From the NCBI GenBank assembly GCA_009599575.1, contig VWND01000078.1:744001-808000 (forward strand): 64,000 bases of DNA. The letters are read 5' to 3'. The DNA comes from Blumeriella jaapii. Lineage: Eukaryota; Ascomycota; Leotiomycetes; Helotiales; Drepanopezizaceae. This document shows positions 45,879-58,700 of the stretch, piece by piece. Position 1 is the first letter of the stretch; every line of letters starts with the position of its first letter. The notes beneath the pieces were generated by a model. The model was not told where the DNA came from. It made no database searches and was given only the letters and a program-made list of their open reading frames with translations. A program made the position numbers and the translations under genes.

Positions 45879-46606
45879 ATGCCTTCGTTCAAGACTGCGG
45901 CCGCCGTTTTGGCCACTGGCTTATTCTCCATCAGTGTCAGCTCGCAAGCTATCTACTCCATCGATCCGGAGAGTGTCCCCGAGGCTACGCGAGAATCGTG
46001 GTGTAATGCGCAAACGAGCACATGTCCATTGCTGTGCCTGCAACTCTCAGGTGAATCTGCGACCACAGAAGACAACTCGTGTCAAGCTGTAAGATGTTTC
46101 TCGATACCCTCTCTCCGCACTCGCTAACTTCCGAGCAGGCTGATCTCACCTATTCGTGCATCTGCGGCAACGGTTTAACTCCCAACCTCACCGAATACTC
46201 GCAGACGCTACCCTATTTTCTCTGCACACAGTTTGGAACCCAATGCGTCGCCAATTGTAACGGAGACTCAACTTGCCAGTCTGCATGCAGATCCGACCAT
46301 CCTTGTGGAGCTCAGAACCCGACCAAAGTCAATCTTACGACGGCGACTTCGTCTGCGACCACCGCCGGCGCTACCAAGGCTCCAAATGGGGTGGTCTATA
46401 GCGGGCTTGGAGGATCCTCAGCCAGCCCTACAGACTCTGCTTCAAGCGATTCCCAAAAGAGCGGCGCCGAGGTTGCCTTGGGCCTCGAAACAGCTACGGC
46501 CTTGCTGTTGTTGTTGCAAGTGTGTTCGCCGGCTTTGCGATGGTGTTGTAAAGAGACTATCTTTAGCGTTCTGCATTTGGTTTACGGGATATCTCAAATT
46601 ACATAA
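45879..46606 (+). CDS. Secreted cysteine-rich GPI-type surface protein, frame shifted near its end
   Basis: Exons are 45879-46088 and 46139-46606 with a 50-bp phase-0 intron; read as given it has 225 residues. A signal peptide covers about residues 1-22 (ending SVSSQA). The body has about a dozen cysteines in pairs (SWCNAQTSTCPLLCLQ, YSCICGNG, FLCTQFGTQCVANCNGDSTC), followed by a Ser/Thr-rich linker. This matches a family of fungal GPI-anchored cell-surface proteins (I recall it as DUF7707). The expected hydrophobic GPI tail is not in frame: after about position 46488 the frame gives LLLLLQVCSPALRW, while the next frame gives a typical tail VVVVASVFAGFAMVL ending in a stop at 46549-46551. A single missing A in the AAA at 46488-46490 explains it. 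Confidence 0.85.
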
Positions 46607-47627
46607 TAGTCTTGATGACACTTGCGATGTTAATTAGCGGCGGGGTTACAATTGTTTGCTTGAGCATTTCAGCGTGTTGTATGATATACAGACCAGAGGG
46701 AATCGGCCTCTATCGTTTGAATAATTGGTAATGGAACGCCTAGGAGATGTAGCTGTTCTGAACACATAGTCGAAGGTATCAGCTATAATGGCAAAGCCTC
46801 CACGACAGTCATGATGACATCGAGGGAAGGGCCCAATGTTATCAATATTGGAGTCCTCGTCTCAACGAGCCGAGTATACTTGGGATGTGAAATTCCTTGC
46901 AAAACTTACCTCTTGACAACTTGACCCTACGGAAAGCATCCAAGATACCAGCAGCAACCAAGCAGAAGCCAAAAATTGCTGCAACACATTAAATTAAGAT
47001 TCTTTCGGAAGGGGGCTGCTCACATGCCATGATTGAAGTTTTGCTCGTAACCAATTGCCAGCCCGGGCGACCGCAAACCCATGTTCAGGTACTGTACAGT
47101 ACTGTAGGAGTGAAGAGGGCATGTATTCGCCGCAGCAATTGTTCGCATTAAGATACTGTAGTACCTAACTGTAAGTAGATTTGGCGACTAACAAGGAGCC
47201 TGGGACTGGTCAACAATCTTCTGAGGGAAGAAATGAACTGAGGATTGAAAACTGTACAGCCCACTATCACAGTACATACTGCATGTACATTGCTGTAAGA
47301 CCCTGCTCACGTGCAGCTTGGTTGGTGACGACCGCTATCAAACCCACCTGCACCCTTGCGCCAATTTCAACATCTTCACTAGCCCCCTCCCCCCCCTCCC
47401 ACCCCCGCGACGGTACCTACTCCTCCTCCCCTTTTGCCAGAAGACATGCCTCCATGACCTAGTTCTGCCTCTCAGCCCTTTTGTTTCGTATATCTTGCAA
47501 TTGTCGCCAAAGTCGGAGCGTGATCCGACTGACCTCCTGCAGGATTCGGCCTCTTGATCTTTTTGCGGTGAAGGCGACTCAGCCCGACAATCTCCTCCCG
47601 CACCCAGTTACCACACCGCAGTCACCA
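46607..47627. other. Intergenic interval with TACTGTACAG palindromes
   Basis: No supported gene. Overlapping palindromes TACTGTACAGTA (47090-47101) and TACAGTACTGTA (47095-47106) are present, plus further TACAGTAC-type words at 47150-47290. The C/T-rich last 250 bases are probably the promoter of the phosphotransferase gene. Confidence 0.5.
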
Positions 47628-49094
47628 ATGGCACCCAGCAAAAGTACGTTCACATTCTCAGCGGAGTCGCAGGAGGGTAATCGAATACTTGCTGACCTCT
47701 GTGCAACGATGTAGAAGAAGCGGCGCACGAGTGCGTGTCGGAAGAGGCGCTTGTGCATCTAAAATCCTACAAGTATTCGAGTGTCGACAAGTCTCTGATC
47801 TCGAATTACATCTTGAAGCATTACGTACGCTCTCCACAATCCACACGATGCGGCCGAGAATGATGCTAAGAATGCTGTAGTGGAATGCGTTCGTGGAATT
47901 GCTGCCATTATGGCTTGCACCGAACATGGTTACCCTGTTGGGCTTTTTCTTCATCCTGACGAATGTGATCTGCTTGGTGATCTGGATGCCGGACTTGGTC
48001 GGACCCGTATGTTAGACACTCGCAGTGCATGGCAGGTTCGTGCTAAAAGGTAACAGGGACCATCATGGCTCTACTATAGTTTTGCGTTCGGCCTCTGGAT
48101 GTACTCGACCATGGACAATGTGGATGGCAAGCAAGCGCGAAGGACTGGCACATCAAGCGGGCTCGGAGAACTCTTCGATCACGGAATCGACTCGCTGAAT
48201 TGCACTCTTGCAAGTTTATGCGAAACTGCAGCCATGGGACTGGGTACATCGAAAGCAGGAATCTTCACGGCGCTCATTCCTTGCCTGCCGATGTTCTTCT
48301 CGACCTGGGAGACATACCACACCCATACGCTATACCTCGGTGTCTTCAATGGACCTACAGAAGGTCTGATCATGGCCTGTACACTTATGATCCTTTCGGG
48401 TTACTACGGTCCAGAAATCTGGACACAGCGGATCACGGATCTAGTTGGACACCACTACTTCCTTGGCTACCACGAATTCTTCGGAACCTACTCCGTCAGG
48501 GATCTCTGGGTGCCTATCTTGGTTGTTTTCCTCTTTGGCACTCATGTGCCATTTTGTGTCATCAACGTTGTGAAGGCACGCCGACAAAACAATCTCCCTG
48601 TTATGCCAGTCTTCTTAGAGTGGACTCCGATGGCCGTTTTCACGTTATCGGTTGGAGCATGGTTGTTTTCTCCATACTCGACCTTGATGCCTGAAAACCA
48701 TCTCGTCCTGTTCTGCTTGACCATGTCCTTTGTCTTCGGCCGAATGACCACCAAGATCATTCTGGCACATCTTACTCGACAGCCATTCCCGTACTGGACC
48801 GTCATGTTGACTCCTTTGGTTGGCGGAGCCATCTTGGGCAACCTGCCACGAGTTGGTCTACCACAAGTTAGCTCCGCGATCGAGCTATGGTACCTACGTG
48901 GTTACTTCGTCTTCGCACTCATCGTCTATTTCCGCTGGGCCTTCCTGGTGATTACCAGCATCTGCAACTACTTGGGCATCAACTGTTTGACAATCCCTTC
49001 TCAGAAACTGGCTGCCCACCAAGAAAAGGCCAAGGTCCCGAACGGCAACTTCAAGGGCTCCAATGGAACCGGCACCGACAAGAGACTGGACTAA
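47628..49094 (+). CDS. CPT1: Choline/ethanolamine phosphotransferase (CPT1/EPT1)
   Basis: Exons are 47628-47643, 47715-47824, 47881-48006 and 48057-49094, giving 429 residues. The enzyme makes phosphatidylcholine or phosphatidylethanolamine from CDP-choline or CDP-ethanolamine and diacylglycerol in ER/Golgi membranes. The CDP-alcohol phosphotransferase signature DG(x)2AR(x)8G(x)3D(x)3D is complete in DNVDGKQARRTGTSSGLGEL and the following FDHGID. The N-terminal SYKYSSVDKSLISNYILKHYW is also typical of this family. About eight to ten hydrophobic segments follow. The first exon is a 16-base micro-exon encoding only MAPSK plus one base. Sequence alone does not separate the choline from the ethanolamine enzyme. 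Confidence 0.95.
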
Positions 49095-50233
49095 GCTGGG
49101 ACGGGTCGTGGCGGGATCGGTTCAACATGGTGGAGCGCTGGCGTGGCTTTCGCGACGATCACGATCCTGGGAGGTTGCATGATTTATGATACCATGGTCC
49201 TTCGTTCATCGTTCGTTTCGTAGACCGTGCTGTGGACGTATAGTTGGATAGGGGCCAGCAGAGAGGCAACGGGCATCATGGCATTGGATAGGCGTTGTGT
49301 AGAGGAGCGTTCGGGTAATAAGAGATAAATTGAACCGGTTCTGTGAGCGAGCTTTGTGTGGTGCTGGTGCAGTCAGCATCCTTTGCGTTCTTTACCCCAA
49401 CCCACGTCGATCCACGTTTCCAACGTGAGGGTTAGAATCATGACTAAGTTGGTACAGTACATACTGTACAATACAATTGTACATTCAATAGCGGGCCGAG
49501 CCAAGACAAATGTGAATCGTCTACAGAGTACAGTACCCTACTGTACTGTGTATTACTGATCCGGTCCAAGAACTGCAAAAAAGCAACGCGTAGACACACA
49601 TCGCCTCCGTCGAGCCCTGCCCCTCCCTCCCTACACTGTGCTGGCTTGCTGTACTGACTGACACAACCAGACAAGCGTGGCTCAAGAAGCTTTTATCTGC
49701 GTCAGAACGCGTAATAGTGGGCTGCCTTCCCACTATTAACCATGTCCCTTGCCCAAATCCAAGAACCCAACACCCGTCCGGGGATGAAGGATTTAATTAA
49801 GGGCAGCGTGACCGTGCTGCTCCTATACTGTATGTCCTGTGCGGTACGGTAGAGAACTGCACACCACACCCAGGAAACACGCTGGCTGCGTTGACGAGCT
49901 CTGTTCCAACCACGACACTGGAGCGCGCGCGGCCGAATGACGAGAGCGTTGCTCTTTCCATGCCACTCAGCGGCGAGGACGAACAATTCGCCAGTCCTGC
50001 GCGTCTGGTGAAGATGATCTAAGGACGAGGACAAGGACGAGGACGAGGACGAGGACGAGATCCTCGAACAGCTATTCTCGAAGAGCTCTCCTCGAAGAGC
50101 TCTCCTCGAAGAGCTAGCTGCCTGGTTGGCATCCCTATGTGTTCGGTACTCTACTGTACAGGACTCTACCATCCAGGACTCTACCATCCCCCACCACCAA
50201 CCAGCCTGCGGACTCTTGGCGCTCGATGCAGAG
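49095..50233. other. Intergenic interval with short repeats
   Basis: No supported gene. It has TACAGTACATACTGTAC at 49453-49469, TACTGTACTGT near 49533-49545, a GGACGA hexamer run at 50023-50058 and three copies of CTCTCCTCGAAGAG-type units at 50072-50114. Confidence 0.5.
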
Positions 50234-52284
50234 ATGACTGCCTCTCCAACATCGCTCGACCGGCTGGTTCAAGGGATCTCGAGTCCTCACTCAGCCCAGA
50301 GGAATCACGACCGACAGGCAAACTCCAGGCACGACTCGGGACACTCGAGCACGTCCGAGACCCGGCTCCGTACGGGGAAAGGTCGCGATTCCAAGCTCTC
50401 GCTTTCGACGGGCAGTTCGGCAAGAAGTCATCAGGACTAGTATGTACTGGGCGAGCTCGATTTTCTCGTTTGTGAATGATCTCCACCGCATTCCATGACT
50501 CTTCTCGGACTCTGCGTGGATGGGCACTTACTGACTCCTCCGTGTTCCACAGCCTGAACAGTCTGGAAGTCCCGACGCCAGAGATGGTGGAGCGGATCGC
50601 CGCGATCCAGGAAGCCAAGGAGGCTGAGCTTCTCAGACGGCGCCGGTCCGAGCATGGAAATCCGGCGCTCGATGGGACTGAGCTCGAGAGAGCTGCGAGT
50701 CTGATACAGAGAAACTACCGCGGGCACCGGGAGCGCCGGATGTTGGCGGGCCTAAGTCTGGATCCAACGACGAGGTGGAGAGAGGCAGTCAAGGAAGCGC
50801 AGTATCGGAACCTCACGTTACCGAAGGCGAGGAGCCCCGAGGCTGTAGAGGACGAGCAGGATGCTCCTGCGGCTAGCGTGCACAGCGGGGCAACGATAAA
50901 TGCGGCGCGGCAAAACTGGAAGAAGATAGGGCTCATTGCCCGCCGGGCTGGAGGTGACGAGGAGTCAGACAGTGCGAGCAGCGAAGACGATGAGAATACA
51001 CCGGAGCATGAGCGGGAAGAGCGGAGGAGGCGAAAGACGGAGGCGAAGTTGCGGAGACAGCAGGCCGCAAAGATCATGGACTTGCAATACTTTCTGGAGA
51101 TCGTGGATGTGAAGCACCGGTATGGGAGCAATCTGAGGACGTACCATGAGGAGTGGGTCAAAGCAGAAACCCACGAGAATTTCTTCTACTGGCTAGATTA
51201 CGGAGAAGGCAGATTTATCGACTGTCAAGTGTGTCCGCGAGAAAAGCTAGACAGGGAACAGGTTAGATATCTGTCGAAAGAAGAGAGACTGAACTACTTG
51301 GTCAAAATCGATAACGAGGGGAGACTGTGTTGGGCCAAGAACGGCGTTCGGATTGATACAACAGAGGCATACAAGGACTCCATGCACGGCATAGTACGTT
51401 CCCACTTCGATGAGGACGTTGCGATGCTGGTCTTCTCACTTGGCGAGGCCGAGGGCTGACTCCAATTGTAGGTACCTGCTTCTGAAGACGCCCCTGTCTT
51501 CCGAGCAGTCGATAGAGAAGCGGCTGATGGGCTCCGAAACCCCAAAGGCGAAGCTTCCACCACGTCTGACGAGGAAACGAATGATCGAGCGAATCTATAT
51601 GCCACTCCCGAATTCGACAAAGCCAGAGGCATGAAGAAAATATCTCATGTATCGGCTACAACTATCATCAACAAACTGCTTCGAAGTTCGGTCCAGAAGA
51701 ACACTTGGATTTTCGTCGCGGACACGTCCTTCCGGCTGTACGTTGGCATCAAGCAATCTGGTACTTTCCAGCACTCTTCCTTTCTGCACGGCTCTAGGAT
51801 ATCTGCCGCCGGCTCGATCGAAATAAAAAACGGGCGGCTGTGTATGCTCAGTCCTCTAAGCGGACACTACCGACCACCCGTTTCGAACTTTAGAGCATTT
51901 ACACACTCGATTAAAGAAGCTGGAGCAGACATGAGCCATGTCTCGATCTCCCGATCGTACGCTGTCCTTGTCGGATTGGAAGCATATGTCAAAGCACGGC
52001 GAAGAGGCAAGTCACTTGTGCAAAAGTTGATGCATGGGAAAGACAAGATCCTCTCTCCTGAAGAGCTGGCTAAACGACAAGAGGCAGCAAAGGACCATAG
52101 CGAGAGTGCAGCCAAGGAACAGAAATTCCTGGAACTCAAGCAGGAGGCAGAGAAGAAAGATAAAGAGAACCACAACAGGATGCTGTTGGAGAGAACACAC
52201 CTTGCGCATTCGAGGGCGACGTCGGAAATTCCTGAAGCAGGTCCAGAGAATGTTATCGCGCCCGGGGAAAGGAGGGGTGGCTGA
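50234..52284 (+). CDS. IQ-motif (calmodulin-binding) fungal protein
   Basis: Exons are 50234-50439, 50553-51393 and 51472-52284 giving 619 residues, with GT-AG introns of 113 and 78 bp. An IQ motif is present at about residue 110 (RAASLIQRNYRGHRERRML), the consensus for calmodulin or light-chain binding. A Glu/Arg-rich coiled-coil-like region with REERRRRKTEAKLRRQQ lies at about 200-230. It is followed by a conserved-looking core (YFLEIVDVKHRYGSNL, HENFFYWLDYGEG) and, in exon 3, NTWIFVADTSFRLYVGIKQS and FQHSSFLHGSRISAAGSI. The C-terminus is a Lys/Glu-rich helix. The role is unknown; such proteins are found across filamentous ascomycetes. The second intron is 78 bases, a multiple of three, but contains an in-frame stop. 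Confidence 0.87.
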
Positions 52285-53197
52285 AGGCCTTTCGTAGGGG
52301 TGAATAATGTAATGGTTGAAGAGAGAAGAGAGAAGAGAAAAGAGAAGAGAGAAGAGAAAAGATAGGATAGATCAGTATGAAATGAGTCGATACCCATTGT
52401 TGAATATCTGTTTGGCCGGCTGGTTTGTAGATAGCATGTAGAACGTAAAGTAGCGAGCGAGAGAAACACGATTCTTGATGACAAGAGCCTCAGATTCTCC
52501 ATAACACATCATGAACGATCAGAATCTCCAATCACAGATTTGCAGTTGACGTCCTACCACGCAATGGGGAAGAGACCGAGGTGAAATTGGATGTGGTACT
52601 CGTACTCGAGCAAAGTCTCACGTGAAAACCCGACGGCGGGGGGCGGCGATGGCAACAGACTGGGCAATACAATGGCAATTGAGGCTGCAGAGCAGCACAC
52701 AAAGCCAGTTTCCATGTGTGCTTCTGCTTGTCACAATCGTTGTTTGACTTGATTGTGCCCGTGTTTGTTCTCTCTGCTGTACCTACCGCTAGGTACTGTA
52801 CATACATGCAGGCGCTCCTCGCAGTCCGCCCCGGGGAAAAAGTTGAGAGAGCCTTCGCGTTGAGGATCTTTGTCAACAGCCTGGTGACGAGCCTCTGATG
52901 ATGTGCAAAAGCCATTGATGCTTGTTATTCACCAGCTTCGCAATACTCTTTGATTCGCACTCTTGACCTCTCCCTGGGGTTTCCATGCGGAACGCTCATT
53001 CCAGTCGCAGGCACCCAGTTCCAGTTCCAGTTCCAGTTCCAAGCATGCCCCTCGCGGTCGCTAGCCAAATAAACACAGCGCTGAAGCCCTTGACTACCTG
53101 CTAACCGGCGACTACTTGCTACGCGCTCGACCGCAGAAGACTGTGTTATCATCCATTCTCCCTCGTAGAAGAATGACCTACGCGTCTGCCCAGTTCA
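52285..53197. other. Intergenic interval
   Basis: No supported gene. It contains a GAGAAGA repeat at 52320-52362 and a CCAGTT hexamer run at 53016-53040. The right end is the SAS4 promoter. Confidence 0.5.
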
Positions 53198-54798
53198 ATG
53201 GCTTCTCATCTGACCCGGTCTCACAAGAAGAGTGAAGGCCTCACGACGAGATCCGGCACGAAAAACAACGTGGTCGCGCCCCCAGGCAACCAGCAGTCCA
53301 ACATCGGCCGCAAGAAGAAACGCTCCAGAGAGCCCATCGAGCTCGAAGAAGAAGATCCCTCGTTCGCGAAGAAGAAGGCCAGGATTGCTATTGAGATTGT
53401 TACGCAGCAGCCTCCGAAGCCCCAGCCCAAAACACGCTCGCTCCTCATCAACAAGTCGAGCAACGCGATCGCGGACGAGGCTCCACCTCAGCGCCATGCT
53501 GCATCACCACCAATACAACAACCTCAACAACAGCAACAGCAACATCAACATCAACATCATCAACAACAACAACAACAACAAGAGGAGACTGCCCCACGGA
53601 CGGAAGCCCCATCGCCCCCCAGACCCAAGAACCACCACGAGAAAGTTGTCAATGGGATCAGACATGAGCTTGATCGGCTGCAGCCGAATGCGGCAGATCT
53701 CAAGGATGAGAAGCGCAAGCTGCGATCACAGGAGGGCACCCGATTCAAGAGCGAATTGTCTGCTTACTTTCCGGAATACGATGAGGTAATTGGGAATGAG
53801 CCGAAAGAGGAGCGTAAGTTACAACTCAGCTGTCCCTCAATCCATTGAATTGACAGGTGAACTTCGCAGACATTCTGAACCTCGATACTCCCATCATCAT
53901 TGTGGACAGCGCCAAAAATTCGAAACATCCTCCCCCGCGAAAGCAGAACGAATACACCCTGAAGGAATTCCCCGACTCGCTCTTCACGGATCTACATGAG
54001 GCACATCGGGTAGACTTCTCATGGCTGGATAAGAACTACAAGGAGGACGGGGGTGAGGATCCGCTGGACGACACGTATTTCGAGTCGATTCACCGACGAC
54101 CCGAGCGTCAAGAAAAAGCCATTCGAAACACGGACAAGGGGCGTGCCCAGCATGAGAAGGATCAGGTCATACGAATACTAGAAGGTCTGCAGGGTCACGA
54201 TTGGCTGAAGTTGATGGGAGTCAGCGGTGTTACGGAGAGCAAGAAGAAGGAATTTGAGCCGGCACGAGACTATTTCATAAAAGGCTGCGAAACCATTCTC
54301 GCAAAGTTCCGGATATGGAAAGAAGAGGAGAAGCGGCGGAAGTTGGAGAAAGAAGCCGCTGCGGCCGAGGCGGAGGAGGCAGTGGAAGTAGAAGACGAGG
54401 AAGCGCCAGCCGGGGCACAGGACTGTGACATGAGCGATGGTGATCCTCCTGATCTTTCAGACATTGATGCGTCCGCCGCGCGCCAACTGCACCAGGAAGC
54501 CGTGGCTCGCTTAGCACCTTCGGCGAGACACTCAGAGAGGAGAGCGAAGGTCGAGCTGGTCCCGGAAGGCGCCCAGGAGGCTGACCGAGAGTTCAAGTCA
54601 TTTTACAAGAATCCTCACCTGCGAGATGCAGCGATGGGCACGCAGAGGCGGAGCGGCAGAAGCTTAACAGCATGGGGCGTTGCCATCCCCGAAGTTCCCG
54701 AGGTCGACTTCAACTTGCCGGAGGAGTATCGTAACGAGGAGACCTTGAAGGTGCACGCTCGGAGGAAGCGTAGAGACAGGAGGATCAACAGATCATAA
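53198..54798 (+). CDS. SAS4: SAS4-domain chromatin protein
   Basis: Exons are 53198-53813 and 53870-54798, 514 residues. The yeast Sas4 protein is a subunit of the SAS complex that acetylates histone H4 Lys16 with Sas2 and Sas5. The SAS4 domain is seen starting at the junction as HILNLDTPIIIVDSAKN, followed by PDSLFTDLHEAHRVDF and WLDKNY. The N-terminus has basic stretches (IGRKKKRSRE, FAKKKARIA) for nuclear import and a His/Gln-rich tract coded at about 53510-53585. A Glu/Ala coiled-coil-like region lies near residues 360-400, and the C-terminus is basic (HARRKRRDRRINRS). The intron has two nearby AG acceptors: only the second (ending 53869) preserves the frame. Confidence 0.9.
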
Positions 54799-55749
54799 TC
54801 AGGTGCGGGCATGGAATACAGAAGCCCAGGGCCGAATCGAAAGTGCTTCATTCGGCATTTGGGATGTGAATGGGTTTTACGGATGGCGTTGAGGGCGGCT
54901 GCGGCTGCGGCCGTGAAGTTCATCTGGATCGTTGTATGATTAGTCTTTTCTCGGTGTCTCCTCAAAGCGATAGGAAATCCAGAGACTGCATTGCAATTCA
55001 TGAGTTGCGCAATTTAATCATGCGTTGCGTGTCTGCTTTGAACGTGGACGAGGTATCGCAGGTTGATTTTCACAGCAAGGCTGACGAGGCTGTGAAGTCG
55101 TGTAACTGTAAACTCTCAGCGCGGTTACGTGCCAAGCCTTTGGTCGCGATACCTCGCGGATGGTGGAAAGCAAACCTCTAACCTCTGGAGTTTCTCCAAA
55201 CTCCAAACTTCAAACCCCAAACCCCCGAGCTTGCTGGAAACTACCCAAAGCTGCGACTTTACAGATACAATTTCTAATTCTAGTACCCAGGTCGCTCTTT
55301 ACAAGGAACGCTTCGTGGGAACCCGACTTCCCGTTTCCTTGCTGGTTGGGGATTTAACCCTCATACGCGGTGCACTCACCACCCTCACTTTTGCTCACTT
55401 TCACTTTTGCTGTTGACTCTCCCACCAACCCGAACCAACGCAATTGCGAAAGACCTCCATCTGTCGATTCTCTCACCACTCCACGTTCACAGCTCGTACA
55501 AACGTTCGAAATACCGAGACCACCACCCCCGCGCCTCCTGCACGCGACTGCGCATAGCCCGTTCACTTCCGCACCCTCCAAGGTCGCGCGCGCACAAGCT
55601 AGCACAAGGGCAGAGTGAGCTGGGGGCTCTTACGGACGGATGAGAGCTTCGTAGGTGCACCGTCGCGCCAGGGCGACTGGAACTCGAACGAGCGCGCCCC
55701 CTCATCTCGACCTACCTGCGGAGACCGCGCGCCTAGTCGAGTCCTCGCC
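54799..55749. other. SAS4 3' flank and TAF2 promoter
   Basis: The first part is the SAS4 3' UTR. No gene is supported; 55360-55750 is C-rich and likely holds the TAF2 promoter and leader. Confidence 0.5.
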
Positions 55750-58700
55750 ATGGACGCTCAAGGGAATCTCGTCGGCGAGCTGCCCAAGCTAGAACCCGAT
55801 TATGGCTTCGAGGTGCCTCATCAGAAGATCGATCTAGCAATCGACTTTGCGACCCAAAGCGTGACGGGCCGCTGCGAGATCCTCATCAGACCGTTACGTG
55901 CAGACCTCGAAGAGATCAGCATAGATGCGCGCCAGTGTGTAATACAACCAGGTCAGGTCACGATGGAGGGAGGAGCGGAATTGGCGTTTGTCTACCAGGA
56001 CCCGATGAAGGCTATGGACATCGCAGAGAGCATTCTTTGGGGGGTCCATCAGGCCGACATGCAGAAAGACAGACTGAAGCCGATGACGGAAGACACGAGA
56101 TCGAGAGGCTCTTTGGTTATCAAGCTGCCAAAACGTTGTGTGCAGCTGGAGGAGATAGACTCCTTGAATGAAGGAGGTGGTAGCCCACTTGTGTTTCGAA
56201 CTATGAGCACTGCTGGAATCCGAACAGCATCTGTTGGTCCCGATGTCCCTCTGTCGGCCATTTCAAAGGCAGCGACTGATATCCCGAGATACCAGGCTCT
56301 TACCATTGTCATCAACTTCGCCATCCATAAGTTCAGAGATGGGCTGCATTTTGTTGGCCTGACCGAAGGTGATGCACGCTATCCCCATGTTTATACAAGG
56401 CACTCCGTGGATCCGGGAACTGCTTCTTGCATCTTCCCCTGTGTAGATGATCCGAACATGCGGTCTGTATGGGAAGTCTCTATCAAATGCTCAAGAACCT
56501 TGGGAGATGCGCTCAAGCAACATCCTGCACCTGTCCCTCGTGGCCTCAAGAACCACGCCGCCAAAAAGGCCTTGACCAGCCGCGACTCTGAGGACCTCGA
56601 GGTTCCGCTAAGTGATGACGAGAAGCTCTTGGAACTTGTTGTCGTATGTACTGGCGAGTTGATTAGTGAAACCATAGATCTTGAAGACAACTCAAAGAAG
56701 ATCGTTTCCTTCAGCGGTGGGACGAATCTTCTGGGTGCTCATCATATCGGATTTGCGATTGGCCCTTTCGAACAAGTTGACCTGTCTCATTTCCGGGAGG
56801 AGGAGGACGACGAGAAGCTTGGCCAGGGACAGACTATCCCCATCCACGCTTATTGTCTGCCAGGTCGTGCCGATGAGGTGCGGCACACATGTGCTCCGCT
56901 GACGCAGGCATTCGACTACATCCTCATGACTTTCGGCGGCTATGCCTATGGAGAATGCCGATTCGTTTTTGTCGACGATCAGATCAATGACACCGAACAC
57001 GCTGCATCCTTAACTATTTGCAGTACTCGGTTGCTTTTCGCTGAAGGCATCATCGACCCCGAAATCGAGAATGTCAGAACCCTCGTCCATGCCATAGCTA
57101 GCCAATGGTTTGGTGTCAACCTTATTCCCAATCAGCCTTCGGATAGATGGGTCATAATCGGTCTATCGCACTTCATCACAGGGCTCTTCATGAAAATCTT
57201 GTGCGGCAATAATGACTACGCGTTTCGTCAGAAGATCTTGTCGGACACGCTGGTCGAACAAGATTTTCAGAGACCGTCCCTTCATGCCCTTGGGGAGATC
57301 CTCAGCCTTGGCCCTTTTCAGTACGACTTTATGAAGCTGAAGGCACCACTTGTCATGTTCATTCTGGACAAGCGTCTTATCAAGGCTTCCGGCTCAGCCG
57401 GTCTTTCGCGTGTCATCAGCCGGTTGGTCATGGCCGGGAACACGGGGGATGCGAAGGATAGCCTCATCTCAACTGAAGGTTTCAGGAAATCCTGCGAAAA
57501 GGTTACCAAGTACCGACAGACGGACAGCTTCTGGAAGGAATGGGTCTACGGCTCTGGCTGCCCCAGGTTCACAATTGCACAAAAGTTCAATAAGAAACGA
57601 CTCTGCGTCGAGCTGAATATCTGCCAGAAGCAAGACACTCTCCCTACTCTGAGGCAAATGCAGAAGGACTCTTTTTTGAGAGAGCTCAAGGAAGTCGTGC
57701 ATGACATCTATTCGCCTCCAGTCCAACCAGTATTCACGGGCTCGATGACGATCAGAATCCATGAAGCTGATGGCACACCATATGAGCACATCGTTGAGAT
57801 TCGAGAATTGAATTCAAAGATTGAGATTCCGTACAATACTAAGTACAAGCGTCTGAAGCGAACTAGGAAACAAAAGGAGCAGCAGAACGCCATGGCGAAT
57901 GCCGACCCCAACGCGGAAGGTGGCGAAGATACCCTGATATATTGTCTGGGAGATACTTTGCAAGGTCAAGATATGGAAGAATGGGAGGTGATCGAGTGGG
58001 ATGCTGAGAGCCTTGCTAAGATGGAGCTCGAGTCCTACGAATGGATCCGTGTTGACGCAGACTTCGAATGGATTTGCGAGAAGCAATTCTCACAGATGCC
58101 ACCCTACATGTATGTGTCGCAGCTGCAGCAGGACCGAGACGTGGTTGCTCAACAAGACTCGATGATGTTTCTCCAAAACATGGGGGCCCACAAGCTCGTG
58201 GCAACGTTTCTGACCAGAACTCTTGTGGACACTCGTTATTTCCATGGGATTCGTACTATGGCAGCTGAGTCCCTAAGTATCCATGCAGGGCCTGCTGCCA
58301 AATTGGTAGGCTTGAGGCAGCTTGTAAAGGCATACTCGGAATTCTACTGCTATCCTGAAGGCAATACACCCCGACCCAACGACTTCAGCGATAAAAGAGC
58401 CTACAAAGTGGAGATGTCCATCATCAAGTCTTTGGCGAAGGCCCGCGACAACAAAGGCAACTGTCCACGGGAAAGCCGTCGGTTCCTCATGGAAATTTTG
58501 CGGTTTAACGAGAACTCTGAGAACCGGTACTCTGACAACTTCAAGATTACCACCTTGCTTTCTGCTCTCGCAGACTCTCTCATCCCCTTGAAAGGTGCCA
58601 ACAGTCCTCTTGACATGGAGGTTGATGGTGATGATGATGAGATGGAGCATGTCGAGTTCAAGAAGCAGGTTCTAGAGGAACTCGATCGGTACAGCCGCAT

